This document shows positions 24,403 to 34,082 of a DNA stretch of 62,555 bases, in pieces. Position numbers and translations under genes: made by a program. The DNA is from Sorangium cellulosum (GTDB taxonomy: Bacteria; Myxococcota_A; Polyangia; Polyangiales; Polyangiaceae). The stretch lies in the NCBI GenBank assembly GCA_020720045.1, contig DYPH01000019.1, positions 1-62,555 on the forward strand, written 5' to 3'. Position 1 is the first letter of the stretch, and every line of letters starts with the position of its first letter. Below the pieces are notes generated by a model, which saw only the letters and a program-made list of their open reading frames with translations, was not told where the DNA came from and made no database searches.

Positions 24403-26054
24403 AGGACGACGCTCTCCACGTGCTCGCCGAAGACGTCGCGGAACGTCTGTGCGATTTCACCAACGGTTGCGCCGACTTTCACCGCATCGACGATGTAGGG
24501 GAGGACGTTCTCCGTGCCGCGCGCCGCGTTCTCCAAGACCTGCATTGCGTTGGCGTACATTCCCGGGTTGCGGGTCGCGCGGAACGCTTGGAGGCGGCCA
24601 ACTTGGGCTGCCTCAAGGTTCGGGTCGATCTTCATGACCGGCACCGGAACTTCGTCCTGAACGAAGGTATTCTGACCGACGATCAAACGTGCTTTCCGCT
24701 CCACTTCGAGCTGATACTGGTAGGCGGTGTTCTGAATTTCGCGCTGGGGATACCCCTGCTCAATCGCGGAAACCATGCCGCCGAGTTCGTCGATACGCGC
24801 CAGGTACTTGTAGGCGTTCTCTTCGATTTCGCGGGTGAGCGTTTCGACGGCCCAGCTCCCGCCGAAGGCGTCAACAAAGTCGGCAACGCCCGATTCATAG
24901 GCGACAATTTGTTGGGTGCGGAGGGCGATCGTTGCCGATTCGCTGGTCGGCAGCCCCAGCGCCTCGTCGTAGCTGTTCGTGTGGAGGCTCTGGCAGCCGC
25001 CGAGCACCGCCGCGAGCGCCTGCACGGTGACGCGGGCGATGTTGTTCATCGGCTGCTGGGCAGTCAGCGTCATTCCGGCCGTCTGGCAGTGGAAGCGCAG
25101 CGCCCGCGCGCGCTCGGTCTTCGCGCCGAAGCGGGAAAGAAGGAGGTCCGACCACATCTTTCGCGCGGCGCGGAACTTGGCGACTTCTTCAATCAAGTTG
25201 TTGTGGACGTTGAAGAAGAAGGACAATTGAGCGCCGAAGGTGTCGACGTCGAGCCCGGCGTCCACCGCCGCCTGCGCGTAAGCGAGCCCGTCGGCGATGG
25301 TAAATGCGACTTCCTGGACGGCGTCGCAGCCGGCTTCTCGGATGTGATAGCCGCTGATCGAAATCGTGTTCCACTTGGGGACGTCCTTCGCACAGAAGGC
25401 GAAGATGTCGGTAATGAGCCGGATCGACGGGCGCGGCGGGTAGATGTACGTCCCGCGGGCCATGTACTCCTTCAGGACGTCGTTCTGGATCGTCCCGCGG
25501 AGCTTTTCGCGAGGAACTCCCTGCTCTTCGGCGACGGCGATGTACATCGCGAGCAGCGTCGACGCCGTCGCGTTGATCGTCATGCTCGTTGAGATCTTGT
25601 CGAGGGGGAGCCCGTGGAGGAGCGTCCGCATGTCGTCGATGGAGTCGATGGCGACGCCGACGCGGCCGACTTCGCCGAGGCTTCGCGGGTCGTCGGAGTC
25701 ACGCCCCATCTGCGTCGGCAGGTCAAAGGCGACGGAGAGGCCGGTCTGCCCCTGGGAAAGAAGATAATGATACCGAGCGTTTGACTCGGCAGCCGTTCCG
25801 AAGCCGGCGTATTGGCGCATCGTCCATAGGCGGCCGCGGTGCATGTTCGGCTGAACGCCGCGCACGAACGGCGGGCGCCCGGGGACGCCGACGGAGACGT
25901 CGGGATCGAACCCTTCGAGGTCGTCGGGCCCGTAGAGGGCGGCGGCGTCGCGTTGGCCGGCGAGGAGGCCGATCCGCTTCCGCGGCGGATCCTTCGCCTC
26001 AAGCTTCGCGAGTGATTCTTTCCAGGCCTTCCGCAATCCTGCGTACCCACTCAT
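24399..26054 (-). CDS. Methylmalonyl-CoA mutase, large (substrate-binding) subunit
   Basis: 551 residues, comprising the TIM-barrel substrate domain only; the C-terminal cobalamin-binding domain (DxHxxG) is absent, so a separate small subunit must exist elsewhere. The segment [18 protein letters not shown] carries Tyr where isobutyryl-CoA mutases have Phe, and [11 protein letters not shown] retains the Arg that binds the methylmalonyl carboxylate, so methylmalonyl-CoA/succinyl-CoA is the likely substrate pair. [10 protein letters not shown] supplies the active-site His. Acts in propionyl-CoA and branched amino acid catabolism. Methylmalonyl-CoA epimerase is encoded unlinked at 57.2 kb. Confidence 0.93.
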   Translation of the reverse strand: MSGYAGLRKAWKESLAKLEAKDPPRKRIGLLAGQRDAAALYGPDDLEGFDPDVSVGVPGRPPFVRGVQPNMHRGRLWTMRQYAGFGTAAESNARYHYLLSQGQTGLSVAFDLPTQMGRDSDDPRSLGEVGRVGVAIDSIDDMRTLLHGLPLDKISTSMTINATASTLLAMYIAVAEEQGVPREKLRGTIQNDVLKEYMARGTYIYPPRPSIRLITDIFAFCAKDVPKWNTISISGYHIREAGCDAVQEVAFTIADGLAYAQAAVDAGLDVDTFGAQLSFFFNVHNNLIEEVAKFRAARKMWSDLLLSRFGAKTERARALRFHCQTAGMTLTAQQPMNNIARVTVQALAAVLGGCQSLHTNSYDEALGLPTSESATIALRTQQIVAYESGVADFVDAFGGSWAVETLTREIEENAYKYLARIDELGGMVSAIEQGYPQREIQNTAYQYQLEVERKARLIVGQNTFVQDEVPVPVMKIDPNLEAAQVGRLQAFRATRNPGMYANAMQVLENAARGTENVLPYIVDAVKVGATVGEIAQTFRDVFGEHVESVVL

Positions 26055-26127
26055 GACGCGGCGTTCTACTCGACCTCGGCGGCGCTGGGCGCGCGAATCG
26101 ACGTCCGTCGCGCGGGATGAGGGCGAG

Positions 26128-27453
26128 TCAGCCCTGGACGATTCGGATGAGCGCCTGCGCGGCGGCGGTCGTCAGCTCGGCGAGGCGTCGCGTCGAGAGC
26201 AGCGGCGTGTCGAGGTCGTCGGCATACAGGATGACAACGGGGCGACGCGCGACTTCGACGACCCAAAGTGCGAGGTCGGGGCCCGGGTCACCGAAGGCAT
26301 TTCGGAAGGGGGCATGGGCGGGGCGTTCGTCCATGGGACCGAGGAAAAATCCTGCTCGCAGCGCTTCGGCGAAGATGTGATCCCCGTCCGCGTTGAGGCG
26401 AAACTTGGCGACGGCGACGGCGTTCCCGAAGGCGCCGTTGCACGCCTGGCCGAGGAGCGTCGTCGCCCCTTCTTCGCGGCGGACGAGAAAGAGGGCGACG
26501 CGGCGCGCGACTTCGGCGGCCCCCTCGAGAAGCAGCGCCAAGACTTCGCCGCGCGTGCGGGCGAGGGCGAGTTGGGCCACGGCGGGGCTCTCGCGCAGGA
26601 GGCGATCCCGCGAAAGGCGTGCGCTGTCAAGGCTCGGCAAGAAGGAAGTTGGCGGGAGTTCGGTGTGGCCGCCCGCCGCGCGGCGTGACCGCGGCTCTGC
26701 CCCAGGAACGATGGTATTTCGACCCTTTCGACGCACGAGCGGCAGCGGAACGTCGCTGCTCGGCGGGACCGGCGTCGTCGCGCGGAGGGCGTATCCCCCA
26801 TCCTCCCACTCGTCGTTTTGCGCGCGGCTGAGGTGGGGATCGGTGGCCCGACGCGGAGGGGCGGGGGTTGCAGCGCCAAGTTTTGAAATGCGTGGAACTC
26901 CGCGCGCTTCCAGCTCACGTCGGACGGTGTCATCGACCGGCGTGCCCCAGGTCGGCGTATGGAACGTCCTCCGCCCCACCGGTCTCTCGGCGGCGGGCGC
27001 AAAGCCGCGGCTCGTGGCGCGCAGGCGGGGGCGCAGCTCAGCGAGGGCTGCTTCAATGGCGGCAAGGGTGGCGAGGTGGGGCTCGACAGCGACGGGCCCA
27101 TCTTCGCCACTCAATTGAAATCCGAGCTCTTTTTGGGCGTGCCGGTCGCGAATATCGGCGACGGCTACGTCCACGGTCCCATCGCTTCGTTGGGCCAACG
27201 GCACCATTAAGAAGCGGTCGAGGAAGCCGGGCGGCAAGCGGGCAGCGAGCGCAGCGTCGGGAATGACCTCTGTCGCGCGAACCTCGCCAGCGACGGCAAG
27301 AAAGCCGTCGAGCTCCTCGACGTCAATGATTTCCGCGTCCAGGAGAGCCCGCAAAAAGGGCGTTCCTTGCGCGTGTTTTCGGAGGACCGGGAGCATTCGC
27401 CCCAGCGGCACCGCGTCCGCGAAGACGAGCATGCGCCCGAGCTCGATCGTCAC
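26128..27453 (-). CDS. GspE/MshE N-terminal-like protein with GAF-like C-terminus
   Basis: 441 residues. The first ~150 have the shape of the type II secretion ATPase N-terminal domain ([11 protein letters not shown]..., [24 protein letters not shown]), which in some proteins binds c-di-GMP; the middle (~150-290) is basic and low in complexity with many Pro/Arg/Thr; the last ~140 residues ([26 protein letters not shown]) look like a GAF domain. No ATPase core. A signalling or adaptor role is inferred. ATG overlaps the ftsB-like stop by 4 nt; the mutase gene follows after 73 bp. Confidence 0.75.
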   Translation of the reverse strand: MTIELGRMLVFADAVPLGRMLPVLRKHAQGTPFLRALLDAEIIDVEELDGFLAVAGEVRATEVIPDAALAARLPPGFLDRFLMVPLAQRSDGTVDVAVADIRDRHAQKELGFQLSGEDGPVAVEPHLATLAAIEAALAELRPRLRATSRGFAPAAERPVGRRTFHTPTWGTPVDDTVRRELEARGVPRISKLGAATPAPPRRATDPHLSRAQNDEWEDGGYALRATTPVPPSSDVPLPLVRRKGRNTIVPGAEPRSRRAAGGHTELPPTSFLPSLDSARLSRDRLLRESPAVAQLALARTRGEVLALLLEGAAEVARRVALFLVRREEGATTLLGQACNGAFGNAVAVAKFRLNADGDHIFAEALRAGFFLGPMDERPAHAPFRNAFGDPGPDLALWVVEVARRPVVILYADDLDTPLLSTRRLAELTTAAAQALIRIVQG

Positions 27454-27782
27454 GGGTCGCGCCGCGCGTTGCTGGAGTCGCTGCTCCCGGGCTTGCTCCC
27501 GAACTGAAAGACGACCTCGCTCGAACGGACCATCCCAAGGCGCTCGCGGGCGATACGCTCGACGGCGCGCGGGTCTTCGCGGAGCCCCTTGACCTCGCCA
27601 CGGAGGCGCGCCACATCTCGCGTGAGTCGTTCGTTTTCTTCTTTGGCAACGGCGAGTTCGCCGCGCACGGCGCGCAGTTTGGGGAGGCCGTCTGCCTGAA
27701 AAATGAGCATCGGCACGGCGACCACAGCGACCGTGAGGACGGCAAGCGGCGCAAAGGGGAGGAGGTCGCGAAAGGCGGTCAT
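27450..27782 (-). CDS. ftsB: FtsB/DivIC-like septum formation protein
   Basis: 110 residues from ATG 27782: a short cytoplasmic start, one membrane helix (LLPFAPLAVLTVAVVAVPML), then a periplasmic coiled coil (~35-75) ending in the family's ARERLGMVRSSEVVFQF segment. This is the divisome FtsB/DivIC layout, where the coiled coil pairs with FtsL and contacts FtsQ. A longer frame from TTG 27836 adds 18 residues without a better ribosome site. First gene of the minus-strand run that continues through the mutase to the methyltransferase fusion; divergent from the sensor kinase. Confidence 0.88.
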   Translation of the reverse strand: MTAFRDLLPFAPLAVLTVAVVAVPMLIFQADGLPKLRAVRGELAVAKEENERLTRDVARLRGEVKGLREDPRAVERIARERLGMVRSSEVVFQFGSKPGSSDSSNARRDP

Positions 27783-27882
27783 GGACGCGGGCAGTTTTCC
27801 AAGGGCGAACCTACCCAGGCGCTCGCCAGATGCCAACTATTCCCGCAAAATCTCCGTCAATCTCGGCTAGCCATTTCCGGCT

Positions 27883-29505
27883 GTGAGCGCCCAGACCTTC
27901 CCGCCGCTTCCGTCGACGCCCCCGGCACGTGCCCGCATCCTCGTCGTCGACGACGACGAAGACCTCGTCGACAACCTCGTCGCCGTCCTGCGGAGCCGCG
28001 AACACCTTGAAGGTGCTAGAAATACAGGGTTTTCGCTCGATATCGTCACGGCGAGAAATGCCGCCGACGCGCTGCTCTTGGCGGCGGGCGGCTTCGATCT
28101 CGCTCTCGTAGACGTAAAGCTCCCCGACGGGAGCGGGATCGACCTGATTCGCCCCCTCAAGGAGAAGGCGCCCCACGGCGAGGTCGTCTTGGTGACGGGA
28201 ACGGCGACGGTAAAAGCGGCACTTGGCGCGCTTTCGTCGGGAGCATTTGCGTTTGTATTAAAGTCGTTTCGTCCGGAAGAGCTGCTCGCCGTCGTTGATC
28301 AAGTGCTCACCAAAGTTGAGCTTCAGCGCTCGCGGGCCCTTCTCGAACGGCGCTATCGAGATCTGGTCGAATTGACCGACGTGCTCGTCGTCGGCCTCGA
28401 TCCGAGCGGGCGCGTTGCCCTTTGGAACCGAAAGGCGGCCCATGCAACGGGGGTCTCGCAAGCCGACGCCGTCGGGCGTGTGTTTGCCCAGGAATGGATG
28501 GGCGAGCGGGACCGACGGCGCCTCGAAGAGGCGATTGAGCGCATCCGCGAGCGTGCAAAAGAACCGGGAATCGGCGCGGAAGGGGCCGCGCGCGAAATCG
28601 AAACGACGCTGGAAGTCCCTGGGATGCCGGCCCGCCGAATCCGTTGGCACCTCTCCCAAGCCGACGAAGAGAGCAGCGCCGAGCGGCGCGTCGCCCCCGC
28701 CGAAGGGAATGGACGCATCGTTTACGCGATCGGCGTCGACGTCACCGAGAGGCAAGCGCTTGAAAAGCGCGCAGCCGATGCGGAAGCGCTCTCCGCCATG
28801 GGGCGCTTGGCGATGAATCTCGCTCATGAGATCCGAAATCCCCTCAATGCGGCCGTGCTTCAATTGCACCTTCTTGGGCGCCAGGTGGAGAAATTGGATT
28901 CACCCACAGACACGAAAGAGGGGTTCCGAAGCCGCATCCGGATCGTCGGGGACGAAATCGGCCGCCTCAATCGACTCCTCACCGAGTTTCTCGAACTCGC
29001 GCGCCCGCGGAGCATTCTCCGGGAGCCGGTCCACGTCTCCCGCCTCGTCGAAGACGTCCTCGATCTCGAAGCGGAGACAGCCCGCGCGCGCAACGTCACC
29101 ATCGTTCGCGAGGTCGCCGCCGAGGGGGTCGTCGCCATCGGAGATCGCGAAAAACTGAAGCAAGTCGTCCTGAACGTCGTGGTCAATGCCCTCGAAGCGA
29201 TGAAAGACGGCGGTCGGCTTACCGCGCGCGTCACCGGCGACGGCGACCGCGTGACCTTCGTGCTTGAGGACGACGGCCCCGGCATCCTTGATGAGCACCG
29301 GGCGACCGTGTTCGACCCGTTCTTCACAACCAAAGAGGCGGGGACGGGACTCGGGCTGTCGATCGTTCGAAAGATCGTCGACCAGCACGCGGGGACGATC
29401 ACCCTCGAGTCGCTCCCGGAGCGGGGGACGCGCGTCGTCGTCACGATTCCCGATGGGCGCGCTCCGACCGCTCGTGGCTCCAGCGGTCTCTTGCCCGAAG
29501 GCTGA
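27883..29505 (+). CDS. Receiver-PAS-histidine kinase
   Basis: 540 residues from GTG 27883. Receiver domain first (~17-140; acidic pocket VVDDDED, phospho-acceptor Asp77 in LVDVKLPDG, VTGT, Lys in FVLKSF), a PAS domain (~150-290, ending in GVDVTERQ), then HisKA with the phospho-His315 in LAHEIRNPLN and a HATPase core (N box, DDGPGI, FFTTKEAGTGLGLSIV). A receiver at the N-terminus of a soluble kinase suggests it is itself phosphorylated by another kinase and passes the signal on. No membrane helix. A hairpin terminator follows the stop. No dedicated partner regulator is adjacent. Confidence 0.93.
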   Translation: MSAQTFPPLPSTPPARARILVVDDDEDLVDNLVAVLRSREHLEGARNTGFSLDIVTARNAADALLLAAGGFDLALVDVKLPDGSGIDLIRPLKEKAPHGEVVLVTGTATVKAALGALSSGAFAFVLKSFRPEELLAVVDQVLTKVELQRSRALLERRYRDLVELTDVLVVGLDPSGRVALWNRKAAHATGVSQADAVGRVFAQEWMGERDRRRLEEAIERIRERAKEPGIGAEGAAREIETTLEVPGMPARRIRWHLSQADEESSAERRVAPAEGNGRIVYAIGVDVTERQALEKRAADAEALSAMGRLAMNLAHEIRNPLNAAVLQLHLLGRQVEKLDSPTDTKEGFRSRIRIVGDEIGRLNRLLTEFLELARPRSILREPVHVSRLVEDVLDLEAETARARNVTIVREVAAEGVVAIGDREKLKQVVLNVVVNALEAMKDGGRLTARVTGDGDRVTFVLEDDGPGILDEHRATVFDPFFTTKEAGTGLGLSIVRKIVDQHAGTITLESLPERGTRVVVTIPDGRAPTARGSSGLLPEG

Positions 29506-29518
29506 GCGCCTCAAACGT

Positions 29519-29557
29519 AGAAAGCCCCTCGCGTCTACCGACGGGAGGGGCTCTTTC
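29519..29557. terminator. Bidirectional hairpin terminator
   Basis: AGCCCCTC / GAGGGGCT with an inner CGTC / GACG extension forms a near-perfect stem, with AAA before and CTTTCC after it. It lies between the convergent sensor kinase and H1-like genes, so it can serve both. Confidence 0.75.
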
Positions 29558-29574
29558 CTACCACGACGTTCCGG

Positions 29575-30396
29575 TCAGCGTCCCGGCGGTCGCATCGGCA
29601 ACACGCTCGTCGAAATCGGCGGCGGCGGGATCTTCCCGCTCGGACGCGACTCGGGAGCATCACTCTCGAGGGCGTTCAACGCGGCGAAAACCTTGTCCAT
29701 TCCGTACTCGCTTGCCGCCTCGCGCTGGAAGACGACCGTCGCCTTCACGAGGCGAAGTGCCTCGTGCTTGCCGAGTTCGGTTTCCCGTTCTGCGTAGGCT
29801 TCGAAGGTGCCGAAGCCCTTCGCTTCGAAGAGCTTCTTCGCTTGAACTTCCGCGAGAGCGATGCCGACGTCGAAGAAGTTCTTTGCGAGATTCTTCTTCA
29901 GCGTCTTGATCTTCGCCGTTTGTTCGTGAAGTTCAGCGATGCGCTTCTTGATGTCTTCCGCGCCGGCCGGCGTGCGGATCGTCGCGCGCGCGCTTCCGGG
30001 GAGCGGCGGCTCTGCGGCGCGGGCACGGGCTTCCGCGGCGTGCTTCGCTGCGTGGCGGGCCGCCCACGGGGCCGCTCCACGGAGGCCGAGCTTGCGCTTC
30101 GGCTCGTCTTTGGCGGCCTTCGAGGATTTCTCCTTCTTGCCGTCTTTCTTCTTCTTTTTCGGTTCCTTGGCGTCGATCGGGGCTTCCTTCGAAGCTTTCT
30201 CCGCCTTGGGCGCCTTCGCGACCGGCTTGGCCGGCTTTTCTGGCTTGGCCGCGGCCGCCTTCGGCCCCTTCTTCTCTTCCGTTACGGCTTTCGCCGCCTT
30301 CAGATCTTTGGACGCCTTCGGAGCCTCCTTGGCTTTCGCCGCGGGAGCTTCCTTCTTGGGGGCCGTCTTGCTTGCTGCCTTCTTCGTCGTCGCCAT
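29575..30396 (-). CDS. Histone H1-like Lys/Ala-rich protein with helical C-terminal domain
   Basis: 273 residues from ATG 30396, chosen because GAGG precedes it and the region upstream is not protein-like. Residues ~1-120 are almost all Lys, Ala, Pro, Glu (KKAASKTAPKKEAPAAK style), like eukaryotic H1 tails and bacterial H1-like proteins. The last ~130 residues form a helical domain (TAKIKTLKKNLAKNFFDVGIALAEVQ...FGTFEAYAERETELGKHEAL) resembling helix-rich DNA-associated domains found in large-genome myxobacteria. Chromosome or RNA binding is likely but unproven. A 10-bp hairpin (30435-30458) lies in its upstream region. Confidence 0.75.
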   Translation of the reverse strand: MATTKKAASKTAPKKEAPAAKAKEAPKASKDLKAAKAVTEEKKGPKAAAAKPEKPAKPVAKAPKAEKASKEAPIDAKEPKKKKKDGKKEKSSKAAKDEPKRKLGLRGAAPWAARHAAKHAAEARARAAEPPLPGSARATIRTPAGAEDIKKRIAELHEQTAKIKTLKKNLAKNFFDVGIALAEVQAKKLFEAKGFGTFEAYAERETELGKHEALRLVKATVVFQREAASEYGMDKVFAALNALESDAPESRPSGKIPPPPISTSVLPMRPPGR

Positions 30397-30671
30397 ACTG
30401 GCCGCCTCGCGCCGAGCGCACCTTGACGGGTCGCTGGCGTCGAGGGGTCTCGACGCCACCCAACGGAGGCCGACCGTCGCCCCCCGTCTTCCGAAGTCCG
30501 CTTGCGCAAACTTCCCCGCACCTAGCAACCGGAATACCAGAGTAGTTGACAGTAGGACAAGGGGGTAGCGCCCCCGTCAAACGAAGAAACCGGCTTGCGG
30601 TTTCGCCGAGTCTCCGTTCGCCGCTTCGCGGTCGGCGTAGCGGCACCTACAATCGGTAAACGGGGCGCCGG
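30397..30671. other. Hairpin-rich 275-bp gap
   Basis: The gap upstream of the H1-like gene contains three inverted repeats: TGGCGTCGAG / CTCGACGCCA (30435-30458), GGGGG / CCCCC (30561-30575) and AACCG / CGGTT (around 30589-30603). They may be terminators for the dynamin gene or leader structures. No ORF with a ribosome site seen. Confidence 0.45.
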
Positions 30672-32483
30672 TTACAGGACGCGAACGCGGTCGTCGTTGC
30701 CCCCGTCCGATGGCACTGGGGCTGCCGCCGGCGCTTCGGCCCCCCAGAGCCCCTGGCGGAGCCCTTCGAGCTTGCTGCGAACGTCGGTCAGCCGCGCCGC
30801 TTGGGTATCGAGGGTCGCTTTCGCGGCCGTTTCATCGACCGCTCCGTCGGCGCGTGCCGCCTTGGACGCGGAAAGCACCTCGAACACTTCCCGTTGCAGT
30901 TCCTCGCTCGTCGTGACGACCCACGACTCCAGCTTCTGGGCGAACTGATCAATCATTTCATCCAGTTTCGGTGCGACGCGCCCCGCGACATCCCGCACGA
31001 CTTGGGGGGCGAGCTCCTTCGCGCGCTTCTTGTATTCTGCATCGACCTTGTCCTTAAGGACGAAGGCGAGGACCGGTGCCGCCGCAAGGAGGACCCCGGC
31101 AAGGAGCAGATTGGTGAACAGCGCGCCGAGGCCGACGGCGAGGAGCGCGGCGATCCCGATGTCGTACTTGAACGTGTCGACGTGGACGTCGAGGCGATGC
31201 TGGTCGGCGCCGAGCACATCGGCTACCCGCTTGCCGGCGTCGTGGGCGTCGTCCTTGACGAGCGCGATGGTTCGCTCGGCGAGGTCTTCCAATTTTTCAG
31301 CGATTTCCTTCGCTTCTGCCTCGGCCCAGCGCTTGAAGGTATCTTCGAGGAACGCGGGCAAGTACTGGCCGAGGTCCTCGCGCTTCGCGCCGTCGATGAC
31401 CGACGGGAGCTTGCCGACGAGGTCGTCGACGAAGCGGTCGAGGTCCTTCCGGGCCCCCGCCTTGATGCCGCCGATCGCTTCGCGGAGCTCAAGTCGTCGT
31501 TGCTCCAGCGTCCCCGTCTGGCCGGCAAGGTCCCGTTCCAGCAGCGCAATTCGCCGATCGAGCTCTTCGGTCTTCATCGTGACGGCGCGCCGGCGGGCGT
31601 CGAGCCCCTTCCGAAGCATCGTCTCGTGGGCGAGGCCGCCGCCGATCGCGTTGTCGAGAAGGATCCGTCCCCGCTCCTCGGCAAGGAACGCTTCGAGGTG
31701 GGCGACGAGCTCGGGCATGCCGCTCTCAAAGCGCCGCCCGGCAAGCGCCGTCTCCGCACTTACGGGGAAGAGCACTGGCGACTTGACGAGCTTCCCGAGC
31801 TGCTCTTTCGCATAATCAAAGGCTTCTTTGCGCTCCTCTTCGCTGAGGATGTCCCACTTCGTAATGACGAAGACGATCTTGTCGCGGGACGCGGCGAGCA
31901 GCTTCTCCTGAAGGAAAACGCGCTCACTCTCTTTCAGGATCTGCCCAGCGTCGAGGAGAAACAAGACGGCATCGGCGCGCGGGATATAGCTGTAGGTGAT
32001 GTCGGCCCGCTGGTGGCTCAGGTCGTTGACGCCTGGCGTATCGACGAGCAGGATCCGCTCCGCGAGCAGCGGCGCCGGATAGCCAATTTCCAAATGATCC
32101 ACGTCGTCCGGAGAACGACCGCCGCCGACCGCGAAGGTCCGCGCGTCCCCAAATGCGATCGGCTCGCGGGTGCCATCGGTGTGCACGACGGTCGCCGTAG
32201 GCTCCTCGGCATGTTTGATGTGATGGATCGTCGCCGTCGTCGGCGTCACGCCGACCGGTAGCGCGCTCGTCCCGAGAAGGGCGTTTACGAACGACGATTT
32301 GCCGTGATTGAACTCGCCGACGACGACGAGGTGAAAGCGATCCTCGTGAAGCTTCTTGACGAGGTCTTTTTCGACCTTCTCCGCGAGCGTTTTTGCCCCG
32401 ACGTCTTGCGCAACTTGGACGAGCTCGGCGAGAATATCGGCAACGTCCTGTTGGCGCTGGCGGTGCACATTCAGCATAGTCAT
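30672..32483 (-). CDS. Bacterial dynamin-like GTPase
   Basis: 603 residues from ATG 32483 (AAGGA upstream). A dynamin-type GTPase domain: G1 VGEFNHGKSS at 55-64, G2 Thr in the PVGVTPTTA loop, G3 DTPG 148-151, G4 TKWD 208-211. A long helical stalk follows, then a hydrophobic hairpin (~IGIAALLAVGLGALFTN...LAAAPVLAFVL) that can insert in the membrane, and a final coiled coil. Such proteins remodel or repair the inner membrane. The upstream gene, 38 bp away, encodes an M48 metalloprotease, and the pair is likely one operon. Longer frame to 32663 overlaps that protease and is rejected. Confidence 0.92.
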   Translation of the reverse strand: MTMLNVHRQRQQDVADILAELVQVAQDVGAKTLAEKVEKDLVKKLHEDRFHLVVVGEFNHGKSSFVNALLGTSALPVGVTPTTATIHHIKHAEEPTATVVHTDGTREPIAFGDARTFAVGGGRSPDDVDHLEIGYPAPLLAERILLVDTPGVNDLSHQRADITYSYIPRADAVLFLLDAGQILKESERVFLQEKLLAASRDKIVFVITKWDILSEEERKEAFDYAKEQLGKLVKSPVLFPVSAETALAGRRFESGMPELVAHLEAFLAEERGRILLDNAIGGGLAHETMLRKGLDARRRAVTMKTEELDRRIALLERDLAGQTGTLEQRRLELREAIGGIKAGARKDLDRFVDDLVGKLPSVIDGAKREDLGQYLPAFLEDTFKRWAEAEAKEIAEKLEDLAERTIALVKDDAHDAGKRVADVLGADQHRLDVHVDTFKYDIGIAALLAVGLGALFTNLLLAGVLLAAAPVLAFVLKDKVDAEYKKRAKELAPQVVRDVAGRVAPKLDEMIDQFAQKLESWVVTTSEELQREVFEVLSASKAARADGAVDETAAKATLDTQAARLTDVRSKLEGLRQGLWGAEAPAAAPVPSDGGNDDRVRVL

Positions 32484-32521
32484 TGGCTTGGATTCCTTCA
32501 AAGAATGGGAGGCGTCTTCGT

Positions 32522-33418
32522 TCACGCATCCCCCTTCAAGAGTAGGCGGACTTTCTCGTCGACTTCCGGCATGGTGAGGCCCCCGGGGCCGAGGTTTGCG
32601 GCCTCCCGATAGAGGGCACTTTCCCCAAAGACGCGCATCGCGAGGACACGCTTCGGCAGCCACGGGTGGCTCGCAAAAACCTCCATATACTTGCCGACGC
32701 CGTCCTTGCCCTCTTCGTACTGTTCGAGGAAGGCGTCCATGTTGAACTCCTCGTAGAGTTTCCGAGAGCCGAGGACGAGCTTGGTCATCGCCTTCGTCGA
32801 AACGTCGAGGTCTCGGGAACAGAGCATACCAGCGCGATCACAAGTGATTTCCGCACGGCGGGACCACGCATTGAGCGCGAGGAGCGCCGGTTGGACCGCC
32901 CACTTCACGAAGATCCCCGCCATCTGGGTGAGGTAGTGGAGCGCGGTCAAGTAGACGACGTGCTTGTTATGGATATGGCCGCATTCGTGGCCAATGACCA
33001 TCCGAAGCTCTTCGTCGGTGTAGTGATCGATCAATGCCGAATGAACCATGATGAACGACTCATCATGGGTGCCATAGGTCGCGGCATTCAAAGAGGCATT
33101 TGCGACGATGTAGAGCTGCGGTGTCGGAATGTGCAGCGTATCGGCGCACTCCTTCGCGATCCGTTGCAGTCGCGGGAACTGGCGGTCGGAAACCTTCACG
33201 GCATTGCCAAGAAGCTCGCTCCGCCAGACCTGCTTGAACATGCGGACCGAACTCGTCACCGCGAGCTCGACGGCGGTCATTCGTGCGAATGCTGCCCGCG
33301 TCGATTGATCGAGGTTGTACGCGTAGGCGTGCCCCTCGGTCTCCGGGCCCCCTCCGAGGTGACTGGAGCGGCGCGCATCGACCCAACTTTTGAAGTCTAA
33401 TTCCGGGAAATCCGCCAT
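32522..33418 (-). CDS. M48-family zinc metalloprotease
   Basis: 298 residues. The zinc site HECGH at 144-148 with the third ligand Glu190 in AWSRRAEITCDRAG is the M48 pattern (HExxH + ExxxDxxG), preceded by the strand FIMVHSALIDHYTDEEL and followed by a hydrophobic stretch (~156-185) that may be a membrane-associated hairpin. Likely degrades misfolded membrane proteins like HtpX or cleaves envelope proteins like BepA. No N-terminal signal. It precedes the dynamin-like gene by 38 bp; shared membrane quality control is inference. Confidence 0.93.
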   Translation of the reverse strand: MADFPELDFKSWVDARRSSHLGGGPETEGHAYAYNLDQSTRAAFARMTAVELAVTSSVRMFKQVWRSELLGNAVKVSDRQFPRLQRIAKECADTLHIPTPQLYIVANASLNAATYGTHDESFIMVHSALIDHYTDEELRMVIGHECGHIHNKHVVYLTALHYLTQMAGIFVKWAVQPALLALNAWSRRAEITCDRAGMLCSRDLDVSTKAMTKLVLGSRKLYEEFNMDAFLEQYEEGKDGVGKYMEVFASHPWLPKRVLAMRVFGESALYREAANLGPGGLTMPEVDEKVRLLLKGDA

Positions 33419-33611
33419 CTTCGTTGATCCTCTCAGGGGGGCACCGCGCGCTGTCCCACGCCTGCGCGCCGACGCTTCATCCGCTGTGGAGGATGGGAGG
33501 CCGGCGCGCCTCGGCGGGGAGCGTAACGATGGCGAGCGGCACCGACAAGGAGGGAGACGCAGGCGGAGGAGTTCTGCCGTTGTCCTGGGGCCGTTTCGCC
33601 GTTTTGTCGGT

Positions 33612-34082
33612 TCAGCCCTTAGCGAGGCCTTCGACGGCGGCCAGAACCGCCTCCGCGTGGCCGTCGACCTTTACCGTCGGCCAGGCCTTCAGCACCTTTC
33701 CTGTCTCATCGAGAATAAACGTCGACCGGATCGCCCCCTCGACCTTCTTGCCGTACATCATCTTTTCGCCCCAGGCACCAAACGCGGTATGGGCAAGCTT
33801 TTCCGGGTCCGACAGAAGGAGGACCGTCAGCTCGGACTTGATCTTGAAGTTGCAGTGGCTTTTTACGGAATCTCTTGAAATGCCGACAATTTTTGCGCCT
33901 GCGGCCTCGAACTTTGCCTTGAATGCGGTGAAGGCCTGCGATTCACGCGTGCATCCAGGGGTCGAGTCTTTCGGGTAGAAATAGACGACGAGGTAGCCCC
34001 CTTTTTCGGCGTGAAGCGGGTGGGATTCTCCGTCGTCACCGAGGAGAGAGAGGGGCGGGAGGACGGCTCCGACTTCGATCAT
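33612..34082 (-). CDS. bcp: Peroxiredoxin, Bcp/PrxQ type
   Basis: 156 residues with peroxidatic Cys44 in the Bcp motif YPKDSTPGCTRE. The resolving Cys usually five residues later is absent (ESQAF), but Cys77 in SVKSHCNF could take that role, as in Bcp variants with the resolving Cys in helix alpha3. Reduces hydrogen peroxide and organic hydroperoxides using thioredoxin. Normal length. Divergent from thiL; it stands in front of the M48/dynamin genes on the same strand with a 193-bp gap, so co-transcription is doubtful. Confidence 0.95.
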   Translation of the reverse strand: MIEVGAVLPPLSLLGDDGESHPLHAEKGGYLVVYFYPKDSTPGCTRESQAFTAFKAKFEAAGAKIVGISRDSVKSHCNFKIKSELTVLLLSDPEKLAHTAFGAWGEKMMYGKKVEGAIRSTFILDETGKVLKAWPTVKVDGHAEAVLAAVEGLAKG

